Source: Przewalskia tangutica (taxonomy: Eukaryota > Streptophyta > Magnoliopsida > Solanales > Solanaceae). From it: 64,000 nucleotides of DNA. The stretch is taken from positions 72,346,093 through 72,410,092 of the forward strand of contig CM056738.1 in NCBI GenBank assembly GCA_029844215.1, given 5' to 3'. Of the stretch, positions 12,955-24,399 are shown in pieces. Numbering within the stretch: position 1 is the first letter of the stretch; every line of letters begins with the position of its first letter. Position numbers and translations under genes: made by a program. Under the pieces are notes generated by a model. It was not told where the DNA came from, searched no databases, and worked only from the letters and a program-made list of their open reading frames with translations.

Positions 12955-14125
12955 CTACCCATAAAATTGCACTTCTCATATGCATTTATCATTTTGTTTA
13001 AACAGGTATACACTAACGTTTTCTCAAGCTTAGCTTGCAGGAGCATTTATTCTACGCCAACAAAGAATACGCCCGCATAACGACGTTATCAAGACAAAGA
13101 AGTCTACGCAACGACGCCAGCAACAACACGTCCAGGCAATGACGTTATCAGCACAGCAAGTCCACGCAACGACGCCAGCAGCAATACGTCCAGGCAATGA
13201 CGTTATCAGCACAGCAAGTCCACGCAACGACGCCAGCAGTAACATCGCCCGCATAACGACGTGATCAAGAAGTCCACGCAATGACGCCAAAGAACAATAC
13301 GCCCAGTAATGACGTTATCAAGACAAAGAAGTCCACGCAACGACGCCAAGAAAGAATATCGCCCGCATAACGACGTGATCGCAAGTCCACGCAACGACGC
13401 CGCAAAGAATACGCCCAGTGCAATGACGTTATCAGCACAACAAGTCCACGCAACGACGCCAAGAAGAACATCGCCCGCATAACGACGTGATCGCGAAGTC
13501 CACGCAACGACGCCAAGCAATACGCCCGTGCAATGACGTTATCGACAAGACAAAGAAGTCCACGCAACGACGCCAAAGAAGAACACGCCCGCATAACGAC
13601 GTGATCAGCAAGTCCACGCAACGTCGCCAAAGAAGAATACGCCCAGTAATGACGTTATCAAGACAAAGAAGTCCACGAACGACGCCAAAGAAGAATACGC
13701 CCGCATAACGACGTCATCAGCATTACGCAACGACGCCAGCAGCAACACGTCCAAGCAGCGACGCTATCAGCACAACAAGCCCAAAAATGACGCCATCATC
13801 AGCATATCACATCCACGCAGGGACGATTTCTCTACTCTCAAAATTGCGTTTCTTATTCGTGTTTTATTATTCTGTCTTAGCAGTTATGCACTAACTCTTT
13901 CTTGAGTTTTAGTCTACAGGGGCAGCTGCAGCAAGGACAACATATCCGCATTCACAATCGCAACACGTCCGTGCAAGGGCGAAATCACAACATTTGCAGC
14001 GCCGCATCAACACAGCAGGATAACATTTTCTACTCACAGTGGCATTGCTTTAAAAATTATGCATCATCATTTTGCCTTAACAGTTATGCACTAACCGTCT
14101 GTTTGAAGTCTTAGCATGCAGGAGC
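12955..14125 (+). repeat. Three dispersed blocks framing the element B satellite
   Basis: Blocks near 12955-13045, 13826-13925 and 14020-14125 share a sequence with a T-rich stretch, an ACAG or GCAGTTATGCACTAAC-type core and a GCAGG end. The tandem array lies between the first and second, so the 3' region grew by repeated duplication. Confidence 0.65.
13063..13800 (+). repeat. Tandem array of about 13 units of 50-60 bp in element B
   Basis: Each unit contains GTCCACGCAACGACGCCA plus a link of ACGCCC or ACGTCC. Two unit types largely alternate, one with AATGACGTTATC and one with CATAACGACGTGATC, giving a dimer period of about 110-120 bp. Overlapping minus-strand frames with repeated LRGL-type peptides follow from unit lengths near multiples of three and are not a gene. 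Such arrays in 3' regions of Ogre/Tat elements are a known source of satellite DNA. Confidence 0.92.
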
Positions 14126-14324
14126 AGGAGCACAACGTGTATTTTCTCTTACAGCGAACCGGGGCAATTTGTTGGGGGGCCAACCTTCCCAATGAATGGC
14201 AGAAGCGACATCAAGCGTCGGTCCACTCGCTCCACATCACCATAAAACCCAGCACCATAAGCCATAGTGGTACACCCCAGGTTCAAGCCAGTTATTTTTA
14301 TTTTTTTTGCTTTTTGCACCATAG

Positions 14325-14505
14325 CCCAGTGTCATCATAACTCGACACTGGGACAAATTTTGAGCCCGCGTTAGCCCGCCTTGGTGTTTTGACCATGGTA
14401 GCCCAGTGTCGTCATAACTCGACACTGGGACAAGCTTTGAGTCCGCGTTAGCCCGCCTTGGTATTTGACCCTGGCAGCCCAGTGTCGTCATAACTCGACA
14501 CTGGG
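14325..14505 (+). repeat. Three 28-bp hairpins at 76-77-bp spacing
   Basis: CCCAGTGTCG and CGACACTGGG pair perfectly around TCATAACT at 14402-14429 and 14478-14505. The copy at 14325-14352 has one change in the stem. The spacers are also repeated (a GCGTTAGCCCGCCTTGGT-type core). They lie 135 bp before the 3' LTR. Confidence 0.88.
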
Positions 14506-14624
14506 ACAGTTTTGATTTTTGCGTCAGCCTTGTCTACCTGCCCGACTTTTTGCAATCCTGAGGATCGAGACAAAATTGGCTATGAGTCAACGTCTTTGTC
14601 CGAAGATTCTTCCATCATCTCCAT

Positions 14625-14640
14625 ACAAAGAGGGACAAGT
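14625..14640 (+). promoter_or_regulatory. Element B polypurine tract
   Basis: ACAAAGAGGGACAAGT directly precedes the TG of the 3' LTR at 14641, the expected place for second-strand priming. Confidence 0.7.
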
Positions 14641-17251
14641 TGTTGACACCCAATTTTGACCCTCCCGTCCAGTCATTAGCTATAAAATTAGACTAATTTT
14701 GTAAAATAGTTTTCAAGTAATTTTTATAATAAAATACAGCAAATAAAATAATAATATAGGCATAAATAAGCAATTTAATAATGGCACCGCGTCTTACGCA
14801 GAAAATTAAACACTTAGAACCTCGCGCCCACATTTATTAATTTTAGGCCCTGTCATAGTTCTTAAATAATAATTATTAATAAGTACATAAAATAAATAAT
14901 TTAGCAATGACGTCGTGTCAAATAGCATAGCCGCATTTATTAATATGCAAAGAAATTTCATAATCATTGTAGCGCCTGAAGTCATATTAGGATAATTTAG
15001 TTTTAGCTTAAAGAATAATAAATAATGCAAAATAAATGAGATCTTAAATAATAGCACCGCATTTCCTCGTAAAAGCATTTAGCAATCCTTGAATATCCTA
15101 CCTGTATTTAGCATTTAAATAATTTAATGAGTTTTCCAATTTAATTATATAATATCGCAATAAATAAGTTTTAATAACGGCATCGCATCATAAAAAATTA
15201 AGCACTAGTTAAATAGCCCGTCCGTCTTTATTTTTATCTCAAACATAGATTAATAAAGCACCTAAATAATTCAAGCACAATTTATTAATTTAATTTACTA
15301 CTAATTAATTAATTAAGCACCTAAAACTAATACATTAAAACTAACCTAAACTAATAACCCGCAGCCCAGCTTCTCCTGGCCCAAACCCGACAATTCGCAA
15401 GCCCACACGCCCACCGCCTCTTATTTCCTTCAAATTTAAGCCTTCGCCATCTTCTCAAATTTCAAAGCGTTATTTCCCTCAGCCCTTTCCCCCATAGTCC
15501 ATAATACAAACTCCACTTCATCTTCATAAACGCAGCCCTAAACCTAACCTAAAGCCACCGCCGCAACAACACCTCGCACCCCCCCCCTTCGTCGCACCTT
15601 CCCTGCCGAGATTCTCGCCTGAGAATGCGGCGACCTTCCTTACCCATGCAAACGCAGCCAGCTCACCCTTACCATTCCAAAATCGTGACCCAATCGCACT
15701 AAATCAGAACGATTTCTTACCATAGAAATCGCAACCAAGATCTCTCTTTAAAGACCTCAATCATTTCCTTACCTTACCGGTTCAAATCGCACGAATCATA
15801 CACATCAGCCCTAAGAGCTTACCAACATTAGAACCCACACCAGGGCTATATAAAGCACATGCAATAGTCATTTAGGGAGAGGAGAGCACAATACGAGAGA
15901 GTTCAGCGGGGAGGAGCACAGTAGAGCAGAGCTCATTCGGGGAACACAGTACGACAGAGCACGTAGCGTAACCTGTGAGGTAGCAATAAAAGAGAGCGGG
16001 GTCTGTAGGAGAAGATTCGAGGAGGACATTCGGGGGTTCAGCACCCAGAGAATTAGCATCGCAAGAATAAAAAGTTCGAATCCCTTTCTTTAATTCCAGC
16101 CAAAAATCAGCAAACAAATTTTGTCCTCTTATTCGCATCGCAAACCCATAACCCGAGCGGATCGACGACTTGATACGCTGCCTCGGTTCGCTGCCCGGAG
16201 AAGGAAACGCACCGGAGCAAAATAAAGAGTCTCATGGCGAGACTCATCGCGAGCCATTTCAAAGGGCAACCCGCGTCTATGTGCATCCGCATTCGCATTC
16301 CCGCTTCAGAAATTCCTAGAAAACAACAGACGAGTCATCCGCTCCAATCCCTTCACTCTCTTAACCTCCTTATCTCATTTTTTGCCTTTATTTGTTTGCT
16401 GTAATTTTATTATTTAATTTTGTAATTAATAGGAGAACTAGTCCAATTAGTCTTCAAACATAAAGGTGGGAAGGTAATTTAGAATTAAATGCACTTTTAA
16501 TCATTTGTCCTATGCTTGTCATTTCATATCTAATCTTCCGCCTAATCATTAAGATTGCATATCTAAAACTAACGCGCCATTTTTTGATTTCGCAGATAAA
16601 TGCATATCCATAGTCTATGAATCAACTTGACACCGCTTGCATCATAAACAATATAAACGCACACTTTAAAACTTTATATATATTCTTTATAGCCTTAGTC
16701 TTACAAATTTATTCAACATGCCTTCCTTTTTAATATTTTGAAGCACTTTTTATATTTTCAAAACATGCATTCTTAGCATAATAATTAACCCTAGGTTTGG
16801 CAGGACAACCGCAAGTTAGTGGATCTTAGAGGGTGCCTAACCCCTTCCCTCTAGATTAATAAAGAACCTTTACCCAGAATCTCATTAAGTTTAGCAGACT
16901 ATTAAAATGGAGTTAATGTTTACTTTAAACTAGTTAACATTTAGGTGTCCTAATTCACCCAATTAATTAGGTGGCGACTCCGCGAACCCTTAGCATTCTA
17001 GCACCCTTTAGCATTTTAGCATTTAGCACCTTTTAGCACTACCCTTAGCATCTCTAGCCCCTTTTAAAACTTTTAGCATCTTTTTAACATTTTAAGCACC
17101 ATTTAACATTCTAGCATTTTAACATTCTTTTTTAAACATTTAGCATTTTATTTTATTTTCTAACCTTTTTATTAAGAAGGAGTTTCTATAGAGAAAGTCG
17201 CGGCCGAAAAAGTTTCTATAGAGAAAGTCGCGGCCGAAAAAGGGTGTGACA
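14641..17251 (+). repeat. Element B 3' LTR (2.61 kb, lacks the intron-like segment)
   Basis: Same ends as the 5' LTR (TGTTGACACCC, GTGTGACA). Its U3 has about 90 bp of extra GAGAGCAC-rich sequence near 15890-15990 and other indels relative to the 5' copy. From about 16012 onward it is nearly identical. A TATA box lies at 15847-15854. Confidence 0.92.
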
Positions 17252-18056
17252 AACATGAGTGGCTAACATGCCCATTTTCGGTTTTCAACAAGACGACAAG
17301 ACCCAAATCTTTTCAAACTTTAATATAACAGCCTCAGGCTCATTTCTTAACTACTATAACTTGAAATCTTCAATTACACAAGAAGGTGGAGATTTACCTC
17401 AAGAAGCCCTCTTTCCGAAATCTTCTTCACTTTAAAATTACCCACACGAACTCTCTACAAGCTTGCCAACACTTTTCCTTCTTGAAGCCCTTCTAAAAAT
17501 CTCACTGGGGTTCATCAATTTGAGAGAGAGGAGAGGGATTTTTCTTAGGGAAACCCTTGCAAATGGCCAAGTCTTGAAGACTTGGCCCTAAAATAAGACC
17601 CTCACTTGGTCAAAAGGATGGGAGGGACACTTGTCGCCCTCCCATAGTCCTTCTATCAAAATATCCTGCTTTTTCGCCCTTCGCGTAAAAATCCGCTTGG
17701 CGCCGCTGCCTCGCTCCGAGCCGCGGCTGCAACCTCGTAGAGGAGTTTCAGAATTATCGGCCACACTGCGACGCTGGGCTGAAATCGTATCCGCCACCCA
17801 CCGAACTTCTAACGCCCATAACTTCCTACCCCGATGTCCAATCGACGAGTGGTTTGTTGTGTTGGAAACTAGACTCAACAACCTTCATACTAGTCTTTTA
17901 AAACTCCTCAAAACTCCTAAGGAACTAGGAGATATACCGCTCTAAGGTTGACTGAAAGTCTGCCCACAACCTTTTGCCAACCTAAGTTTCCAACTTCAAA
18001 TATTATTTCCTTTCGTACGTTCTTATCTTATCCTCTTGAATTTGCGGGGTGTAACA

Positions 18057-18439
18057 TTCTTCCCCCCTTAGAAACATTCGTCCCCAAATGTTCTTTTGGA
18101 GTCAATCTAATACTCCTCGTACTTTACAATTATTGGAACCTTACTATGCCACCTATGACCCTAAGATGTCGCACCAACGCTATTTACTCCCATTCAAGGC
18201 CTAAAATGATTCTCTTACCGTACTACCCACCTACTTCTAGCATACATACATAGTCTCAATATAATCCGTTCATGACACTTAAACATATAACAACTTTATC
18301 ATGCATACAAGTCTCTAAAGGATCAAAAATATACCTGAAATCGCATAGGCGGGTAAAAGGATCGCTAAAATCGAATCTACCACGACCTGCGACTGGCCGC
18401 TGCATTTAACATCCTGCCTAGCCATTAAAGGCGAAGAAC
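18057..18439 (-). other. Array C internal I1: polypurine tract and 3' untranslated region
   Basis: On the minus strand, AAGGGGGGAAGAA abuts the LTR start at 18056. Upstream of it is the ATTCG...GAATGTTTCTAAGG sequence common before the polypurine tract in this gypsy group (also before A at about 38600 and G at about 60640). Only about 380 bp separate the end of gag from the LTR, so there is no room for pol. Confidence 0.85.
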
Positions 18440-19603
18440 CCGCAACAGACCCAATAGATTGTGCTACCCCACTGCCACCCTGGAATTGGACGGTCGCCAA
18501 ATGGCTACGCCGCCGCAAGCATAATGTTCGCCGACCTAGTCCGACATTCCCAAATGAGCTCTACCACGTTGACCACACCGAGGCAAAGGTGGCCTCGCTA
18601 CTATCCCGGACATCGTGAACCCGGCCCGAGCCACGACCCGCTCGAATATCCCCGGCGGTCAAACCACCCGCCGAAGTAGAAGGAGCACTCGCGTCGGTTG
18701 AAATGTAGACCTAGCTCGCTTTGAGGCCGCCTCGAAAACTATCTCGAAACTCGCTGCCCCGCCTCTTGGCCGGATCGACCTGGCCGGCTCTCTCTCTCCT
18801 ATCCTCAATCCTCGCATAAACTCGCATCTGGCGATATCCATACCGGGCCAAGAGCCACTCCTGGACATACGCGTAACCATATAACGGTCTAGCCCCATCA
18901 CATAGCGGTGAACTCTGTCCGCCATATCCGCCACAATAGTGGGTGCATACCCGGCCAATGAGTCAAATTCCAGGTTGTACTCTCTGATGGTCCTCCCATT
19001 CTGTCTCAATGCCAAGAACCTATCCAGGCGGGCTCTCCTCGTCTCAGGAGGTAAAAAGTGACAGAGGAAGGCTTCCGTGAACTCATCCCAAACAGCTGGA
19101 GGAGCACCCACACCTCTAGACAACACCCACGACTCAAACCAGTTCAACGCAATATCGCGTAACCGGTATGAGGCTAACACAACGGACTCCGTCTCCGAGG
19201 CCCTAAGCACCTGCATAGTCCGTTGCACCTGCCGAATGAACTCCCGAGGGTCCTCCTCAAACTTCGAACCATAGAACTCGGGTGGATTACAACTCAGAAA
19301 GTCCCGAATCCTCAAACTATCGGCTTTAGGGTTAGCTACCGGCTCGTGTCGGCGCTGCCCTGCCACAATGCTTGTCAATAACCGGATATGCTCTCCGTAA
19401 TCTCTATACTCACCGGCCGTGGAACCGAGGCTCGTGCGGAACCTCGTGTTATCGCGCCTCGGCCTCTATCGCTGCGTGGCTGAACTCGCCGATCCCCCCA
19501 TAACCTCAGGCATAGTCTGGGCCTGATTCCTAGAAATCCTCTGTGTACCACTAACAACTCTTGCTGCTGTCTTGCCCTTACGGGCCTGCCGCCGCCGAGG
19601 CAT
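18440..19603 (-). pseudogene. Tekay-like gag of array C internal I1
   Basis: Gag is the structural protein that packages element RNA. The likely start is the ATG at 19603 (MPRRRQARKG). A frame shift separates that N-terminus from a 239-codon frame (18659-19378). This frame contains the retrotransposon gag domain: DFLSCNPPEFYGSKFEEDPR, ALNWFESWV, a WDEFTEAF block, then REYNLEFDSLAGYAPT. The zinc-knuckle part lies at about 18450-18590 in another frame. The domain order matches Tekay/Del gag. It is the best preserved of the three array copies, yet protease, RT and integrase are absent. Confidence 0.88.
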
Positions 19604-19789
19604 AATCGATACATAAAAATAGGTCGAGAGATTCAACCTAGTAGACACCTTCATCGCACGATCTCAGAGAGAGAAGAATGGAAACAAATCCTAAATGTCC
19701 TGCAGCCTCCTGATTATAGATGTGGTGCACAACACATCAATAATCAAGACTCTACTAGACACGGTCTGTAGACACTTTCCGAGGACTAA

Positions 19790-19807
19790 CTGCTCTGATA
19801 CCACTTT
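19790..19807 (-). promoter_or_regulatory. Primer binding site beside LTR L2
   Basis: On the minus strand it reads TGGTATCAGAGCAGTTAG just after the LTR, the standard initiator-Met tRNA site. This copy is intact. The equivalents beside L3 (about 24380) and L4 (about 32829) read TGGTATCGAGCGATTAG. Confidence 0.85.
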
Positions 19808-20670
19808 TGTCACGACCGACCCTGCTCATGATCGTGCCCTACCCGGGCACCTTACGGTATACATCGAGACAATCACGAACATACACAAACTTAATAATGA
19901 AACAAATATTAGGTCAGCCGATAAGGCTACCTCCCTGGATATAAATAAATCCAAAAGCAGTTACCTCAAAAAAAAAAATCTTATAAAGTGACCCACAAAA
20001 TATGACTACAGACCTCTAAGAGTTTACATAACAACTGCGACGGGACAGGGCCCCGCCATACCCCTGAATGTACAAAAGTCGACCACTTCAGGGAACCATA
20101 CCAAAGACAAGCCTCGAGAAAATGGAGCTTTCTGAGAACTGAACCGTGATCCTAGGAGTGCGGATCAACAAGCTATGTACCTCAACCTGCGGCATGAACG
20201 CAGCCCCCCGAAGGAGGTCAATACAAAATATGTACCAAGTATGCGAAACTGAAAGTACTGTAATTTAAATCATAATAGTCAAAAATACAGCTGAAGACAT
20301 ATATGATAACACAATTAACAGTACACTGTGCCTTACTGAAGTGAAAGTAATGAAAGTCAGTCTTACCTTGTACAACCTATTTCAACAAATGAACCATAGC
20401 CACAACAGGGCTATGAACACCAGCCCTCAAATATCACAGCGCGCCCGTGGGATTCCCCATCACTGCCGACCGCTATGTGAAAAACAATCTAACCATGTGA
20501 CGTGCCCGTGGCAACCTACCTCACTGTCGGCGTACACACAAAACACATATATACCTATGTCCTCTGTCCGTGGAACTCCCCGTCACTGCGGACAGCCGTA
20601 AGTGTAAACTATAACCATGTGACGCACCCGTGGCATCCCACCTCACTGTCGGCGTGCACATACACAATAC

Positions 20671-20720
<50 letters not shown>

Positions 20721-22964
20721 ATGCCCGTGGAATCCCTCATCTCGGGTACATGACTTCATGAGGTATTCCTCGCATCGTGGGTAGCAAATCCACGGAAACA
20801 GGTGGTATAACTATCTTGGGGATTTACCCCTCAATTATACTCTTACCCTGAAGAAGGTGGTATAACTATCTTGGGGGTGTACCCCTCAATTATACTCTTA
20901 CCCCTCAAACTACATGCCCCGGAATCCCTCATCGTAAGCATGTCCACGGTGCATACCCGTGGAATCCCACCTCACTGACGGTATGTCCCAGTAAACTCAT
21001 ACTAAGACTATGGAAGCATACCCGTGGAATCCCACATCACTGTCGGTACGTCCCGGTAGACTCATAATAAGGCAATGGAAGCATACCCGTGGAATCCTCC
21101 ATCTCTGACGGTACGTCCAAGTAAGTTAATAACTTCTTTAGACTTCCATTAGCATACAAAATGGATCTCATTTTATGACCTTAAGGCACTTTCCATATCA
21201 CTTAACAAGTCCGGGGAATTTCAACCCAAAGTACTATGTATTTCTATTCTTTCCAAGATCCATTTTCCACATAAGATCCCAAGATACTAACTCCCGTAGT
21301 ATCAAGGCTTATCTACATTTCAAACAAGTCACTATACTATTAGAAAAATATGCTTCGACTCCTAAAACAAGTGACCCTCATTTAAACTTTAAGCAATTGA
21401 TGCCTTTAAATCAAATTGCCTTTCTTAGTATCCATTCTTTTATCTTTGTTTATTTACTCGAGGAAAATCGTTCCTTTAACCTTCCATAAAGTTATTATAA
21501 CCAACTTCCCATAAGGCCGTTATACTAACTTTATGCATTAGAAACTAAGACATCCTTATCCTCTCATAAAGCCGTCATAACTAACTTTCCATAAAGCCGT
21601 TATAACTCTTTATGTCTTAGACAACTTTGTTCTCTCTATAACCAAGAGGCTTGTACTTCAATTCAAGTTACACTACTTTCAAAATGCTTCAAGTCTCATT
21701 ACTTTAGAAGACAAAATTCTTAACTTAGAAAACAAGTTCTTATCCTTATAATAGTTCTAGAATCAATACTTTCAAATCAAGTATTCCATACTTATCACAT
21801 CAAGAAGTCCTTGTCTACCCCATTAGCACAACCCATTCTTATAATCTTTTCTCAAGGACAAGTGAGTTAAACCTCTAACTCAACCGACTAGGCATCTTTA
21901 AAACAAGTCAAGTATATTAAATGACTTCACTTCATTTAAATCACGTACGTCTACCGTAAAATACAGTTATAACTACTCATGCTCAAGAGATAAGAAAGTT
22001 TCCACATACCTCTTATGTTTAATCCACTTGCCAAGTCCAATATGCCGTCCGTAGATGTCAACCTATAATGACCATAATACGTCTATTAGCTTCTAGCTTC
22101 AACGTAGAATATTCTAATGTAAAGTCCTCGCTTTACGGAAGAATCGACAAAGACTTCCTTTGTTTCTACTTACTTTTCCACCTTTTCAAGGTCCGAATTC
22201 AATAACCAAACGCGCATTTAAGGCACAACAATTCACTAACTAAAAGGGGATTACACGCTGCGGGACGCGTAAAATTCTGCCCCACAATAATACAAAACAA
22301 CCTAATAATTCCAAGCCACATTCATTACAATATCACAACAATTATCAATTCCTTTCAATTTCCTTTCTAATCCAATCTCGTTATTCCAACATGTTATATA
22401 AGTCATAACCAATTATATACCCTCCTATTTATAACATGCAGCGATTTTTAGCTAATAACCGAATTGACATAAATACGAGTGACTAACATGCCCATTTTCG
22501 GTTTTCAACAAGACGACAAGACCCAAATCTTTTCAAACTTTAATATAATGTTCTGTGCTCATTTCTTAACTACTATAACTTGAAATCTTCAATTACACAA
22601 GAAGGTGGAGATTTTACCTCAAGAATCCCTCTTTCCGAAATCTTCTTCACTTTAAAATTACCCACACGAACCCTCTACAAGCTTGCCAACACTTTTCCTT
22701 CTTGAAGGCCTTCCAAAAATCTCATTGGGGTTCATCAATTTGAGAGAGATGAGAGGGATTTTTCTTAGGGAAACCCTTGCAAATGGCCAAGTCTTCAAGA
22801 CTTGGCCCTAAAATAAGACCCTCACTTGGTCAAAAGGATGGGAGGGACACTTGTCGCCCTCTCATAGGCCTTCTATCAAAATATCCCCTGTTTTTCGCCC
22901 CTTTCTGCGTAAAAAATCCCGTCTTGGCGCCACGCTCGCTCCGAGCCGGCTACGCAACCTCGAG
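19808..22964 (-). repeat. Array C LTR L2, truncated
   Basis: It starts TGTCACGACC and follows L1 closely until about 22964, where similarity passes directly into gag sequence of I2. The LTR outer end, polypurine tract and 3' UTR are deleted, roughly 0.6 kb. It is the 5' LTR for I1. The junction is approximate to about 10 bp. Confidence 0.85.
20675..20717. repeat. (TA)n microsatellite in LTR L2
   Basis: About 43 bp of alternating TA, twice the length of the tract in L1. Confidence 0.9.
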
Positions 22965-24198
22965 GAATCGCTACACGACCTGCCGCCGCTGCATGAACAT
23001 CCCGCCTAGCCATCAAGGCGAAGAACCCGCAATGCACCCGATAGATCGTGCTACCCCACCGCCACTCGCCTGGACAGCCGCGTTAAATGGCCCTGCTGGC
23101 CGCAAGCATAACAAGATGTCGACCTAGTACGACATTCACCAAAATGAGTTCTACCACAGTGACCACACCGAGGCAAAGGTGGCCTCCCCTGGCTACTATC
23201 CCCAGACATCTGTGAACCAAGGCCGAGCCCTCGACTCCGCTCGAATATCTCGGCGGTCAAACCACCCGCCGTAAGGCCGAGAAGGAGCACTGCGCCTACT
23301 GAAATGTAGACTAGCTGTTCGCGAGGCCGCCCGCCTAAAACTATCTCAAACTCGCTGCCCCGCCCTTCGGCCGGACTGAATCTGGCTGGCATTCTCTCTC
23401 CCTATCCTCAATCCCCTATGCATAAGCCTGCATCCTGGCGATATCCATACCGTCAAGAGCTACTCCTGCATATACGGTAACCATATATAACGGTTCAGCC
23501 CCATCACATAGCGGTGAACTCGTCCGCCATATCCGCCACAATAGTGGTGCATACGACGATGAGTCAAATTCGTGTTGTACTCTCGGTCCTCCCATTCTGT
23601 CTCAATGCCAAGAACCTATCCAGGCGGGCTCTCCTCGTCTCAGGAGGTAAAAAGTGACCGAGGAAGGCTTCCGTGAACTCATCCCAAACAGCTGGAGGAG
23701 CACCCACACCTCTAGACAACACCCACGACTCAAACCAGTTCAACGCAATATCGCGTAACCGGTATGAGGCTAACACAACAGACTCCGTCTCCGAGGCCCT
23801 AAGCACCTGCATAGTCCGTTGCACCTGCCGAATGAACTCCCGAGGGTCCTCCTCAAACTTCGAACCATAGAACTCGGGTGGATTACAACTCAGAAAGTCC
23901 CGAATCCTCAAACTATCGGCTCTAGGGTTAGCTACCGGCCTGCTGCCGCTCGCCACAATGCTAGTCAATAACCGGACCGCTCTCGTATCTTATACTCGAC
24001 ACGGCCGTGGAACCGAGGCTCGTGCACGGAACCTCGTGTTACCGCCGCCTCTAATATCGCGGCGTGGCCGAACTCGCCGATCCCCCCATAACCTCAAGCA
24101 TAGTCTGGGCCTGATTCCTAGAAATCCTCTGTGTACCACTAACAACTCTTGCTACTGCCTTGTCCTTCTGGGCCCTGGTCGTCTTCCGTGGAGGCATA
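22965..24198 (-). pseudogene. Tekay-like gag of array C internal I2
   Basis: The start lies at about 24198. The gag domain occupies 23564-23968 and a zinc-knuckle pair lies at about 23090-23170. The knuckle pattern is CGHCGRTHFGEC (Cx2Cx3Hx3C) followed by CYACGQQGHL, whose last cysteine is lost to a frame break. Between them the frame shifts repeatedly. Its 3' end is fused to truncated LTR L2. Many of the breaks against I1 are at CAG/CTG sites, where bases are missing or swapped. No pol is present. Confidence 0.83.
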
Positions 24199-24399
24199 AC
24201 TGATACATAAAAATAGGTCAGAGAGGATTCAGCCTAGTAGGGCCTCATCGCACGATCTCACAGAGAGAAGAATGGAAACAAATCCTAAATGTCCTGCAGC
24301 CTCATGATTATAGATGTGGTGCATAACACATCAATAATCAAGACTCTACTAGACACCTGGTCAGACACTTTCAGAGGACTAATCGCTCGATACCACTTT

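Larger units (their letters stand above)
6596..17251 (+). mobile_element. Element B: Ogre/Tat-type gag-only LTR retrotransposon
   Basis: The element starts TGTTGACACCC and ends GGTGTGACA, flanked by AACAT at 6591-6595 and 17252-17256. The uninserted site can be read in L3 (about 27020) and L4 (about 35520). The 5' LTR is 6596-10353 and the 3' LTR 14641-17251. The 4.3-kb interior holds a primer site, a degraded gag with an Ogre/Tat-type CxxH...GH....C motif, no protease, RT or integrase, then a long repeat-rich 3' region and a polypurine tract. Loss of pol makes it non-autonomous. The lineage is inferred from gag, the primer site and the 3' motifs. Confidence 0.9.
3940..18056 (-). repeat. Array C LTR L1, split by element B
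   Basis: On the plus strand it starts TGTCACGACCC and ends GGGTGTAACA. The true LTR is 3940-6595 plus 17257-18056, about 3.46 kb, because element B was inserted with TSD AACAT. It carries many copies of a motif around CCCGTGGAATCCCACCTCAC (4570-5220), two units of a GGTGGTATAACTATCTTGGGG repeat-type block (4910-5020), and a TA microsatellite. It faces the polypurine tract of I1, so it is the 3' LTR. The 104-codon plus-strand frame at 5284-5598 stays open in all four LTRs but is antisense and unlike any protein I know. Confidence 0.9.

Noticed and set aside
13030..13630. Overlapping minus-strand frames that look like a repetitive LRGL-rich protein
   Set aside because: They arise from a tandem DNA repeat with unit length near a multiple of three; there is no start context, and several frames are equally open.
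13063..13800. CRISPR-like array
   Set aside because: The whole unit repeats, including the would-be spacers, and the context is a plant retrotransposon.
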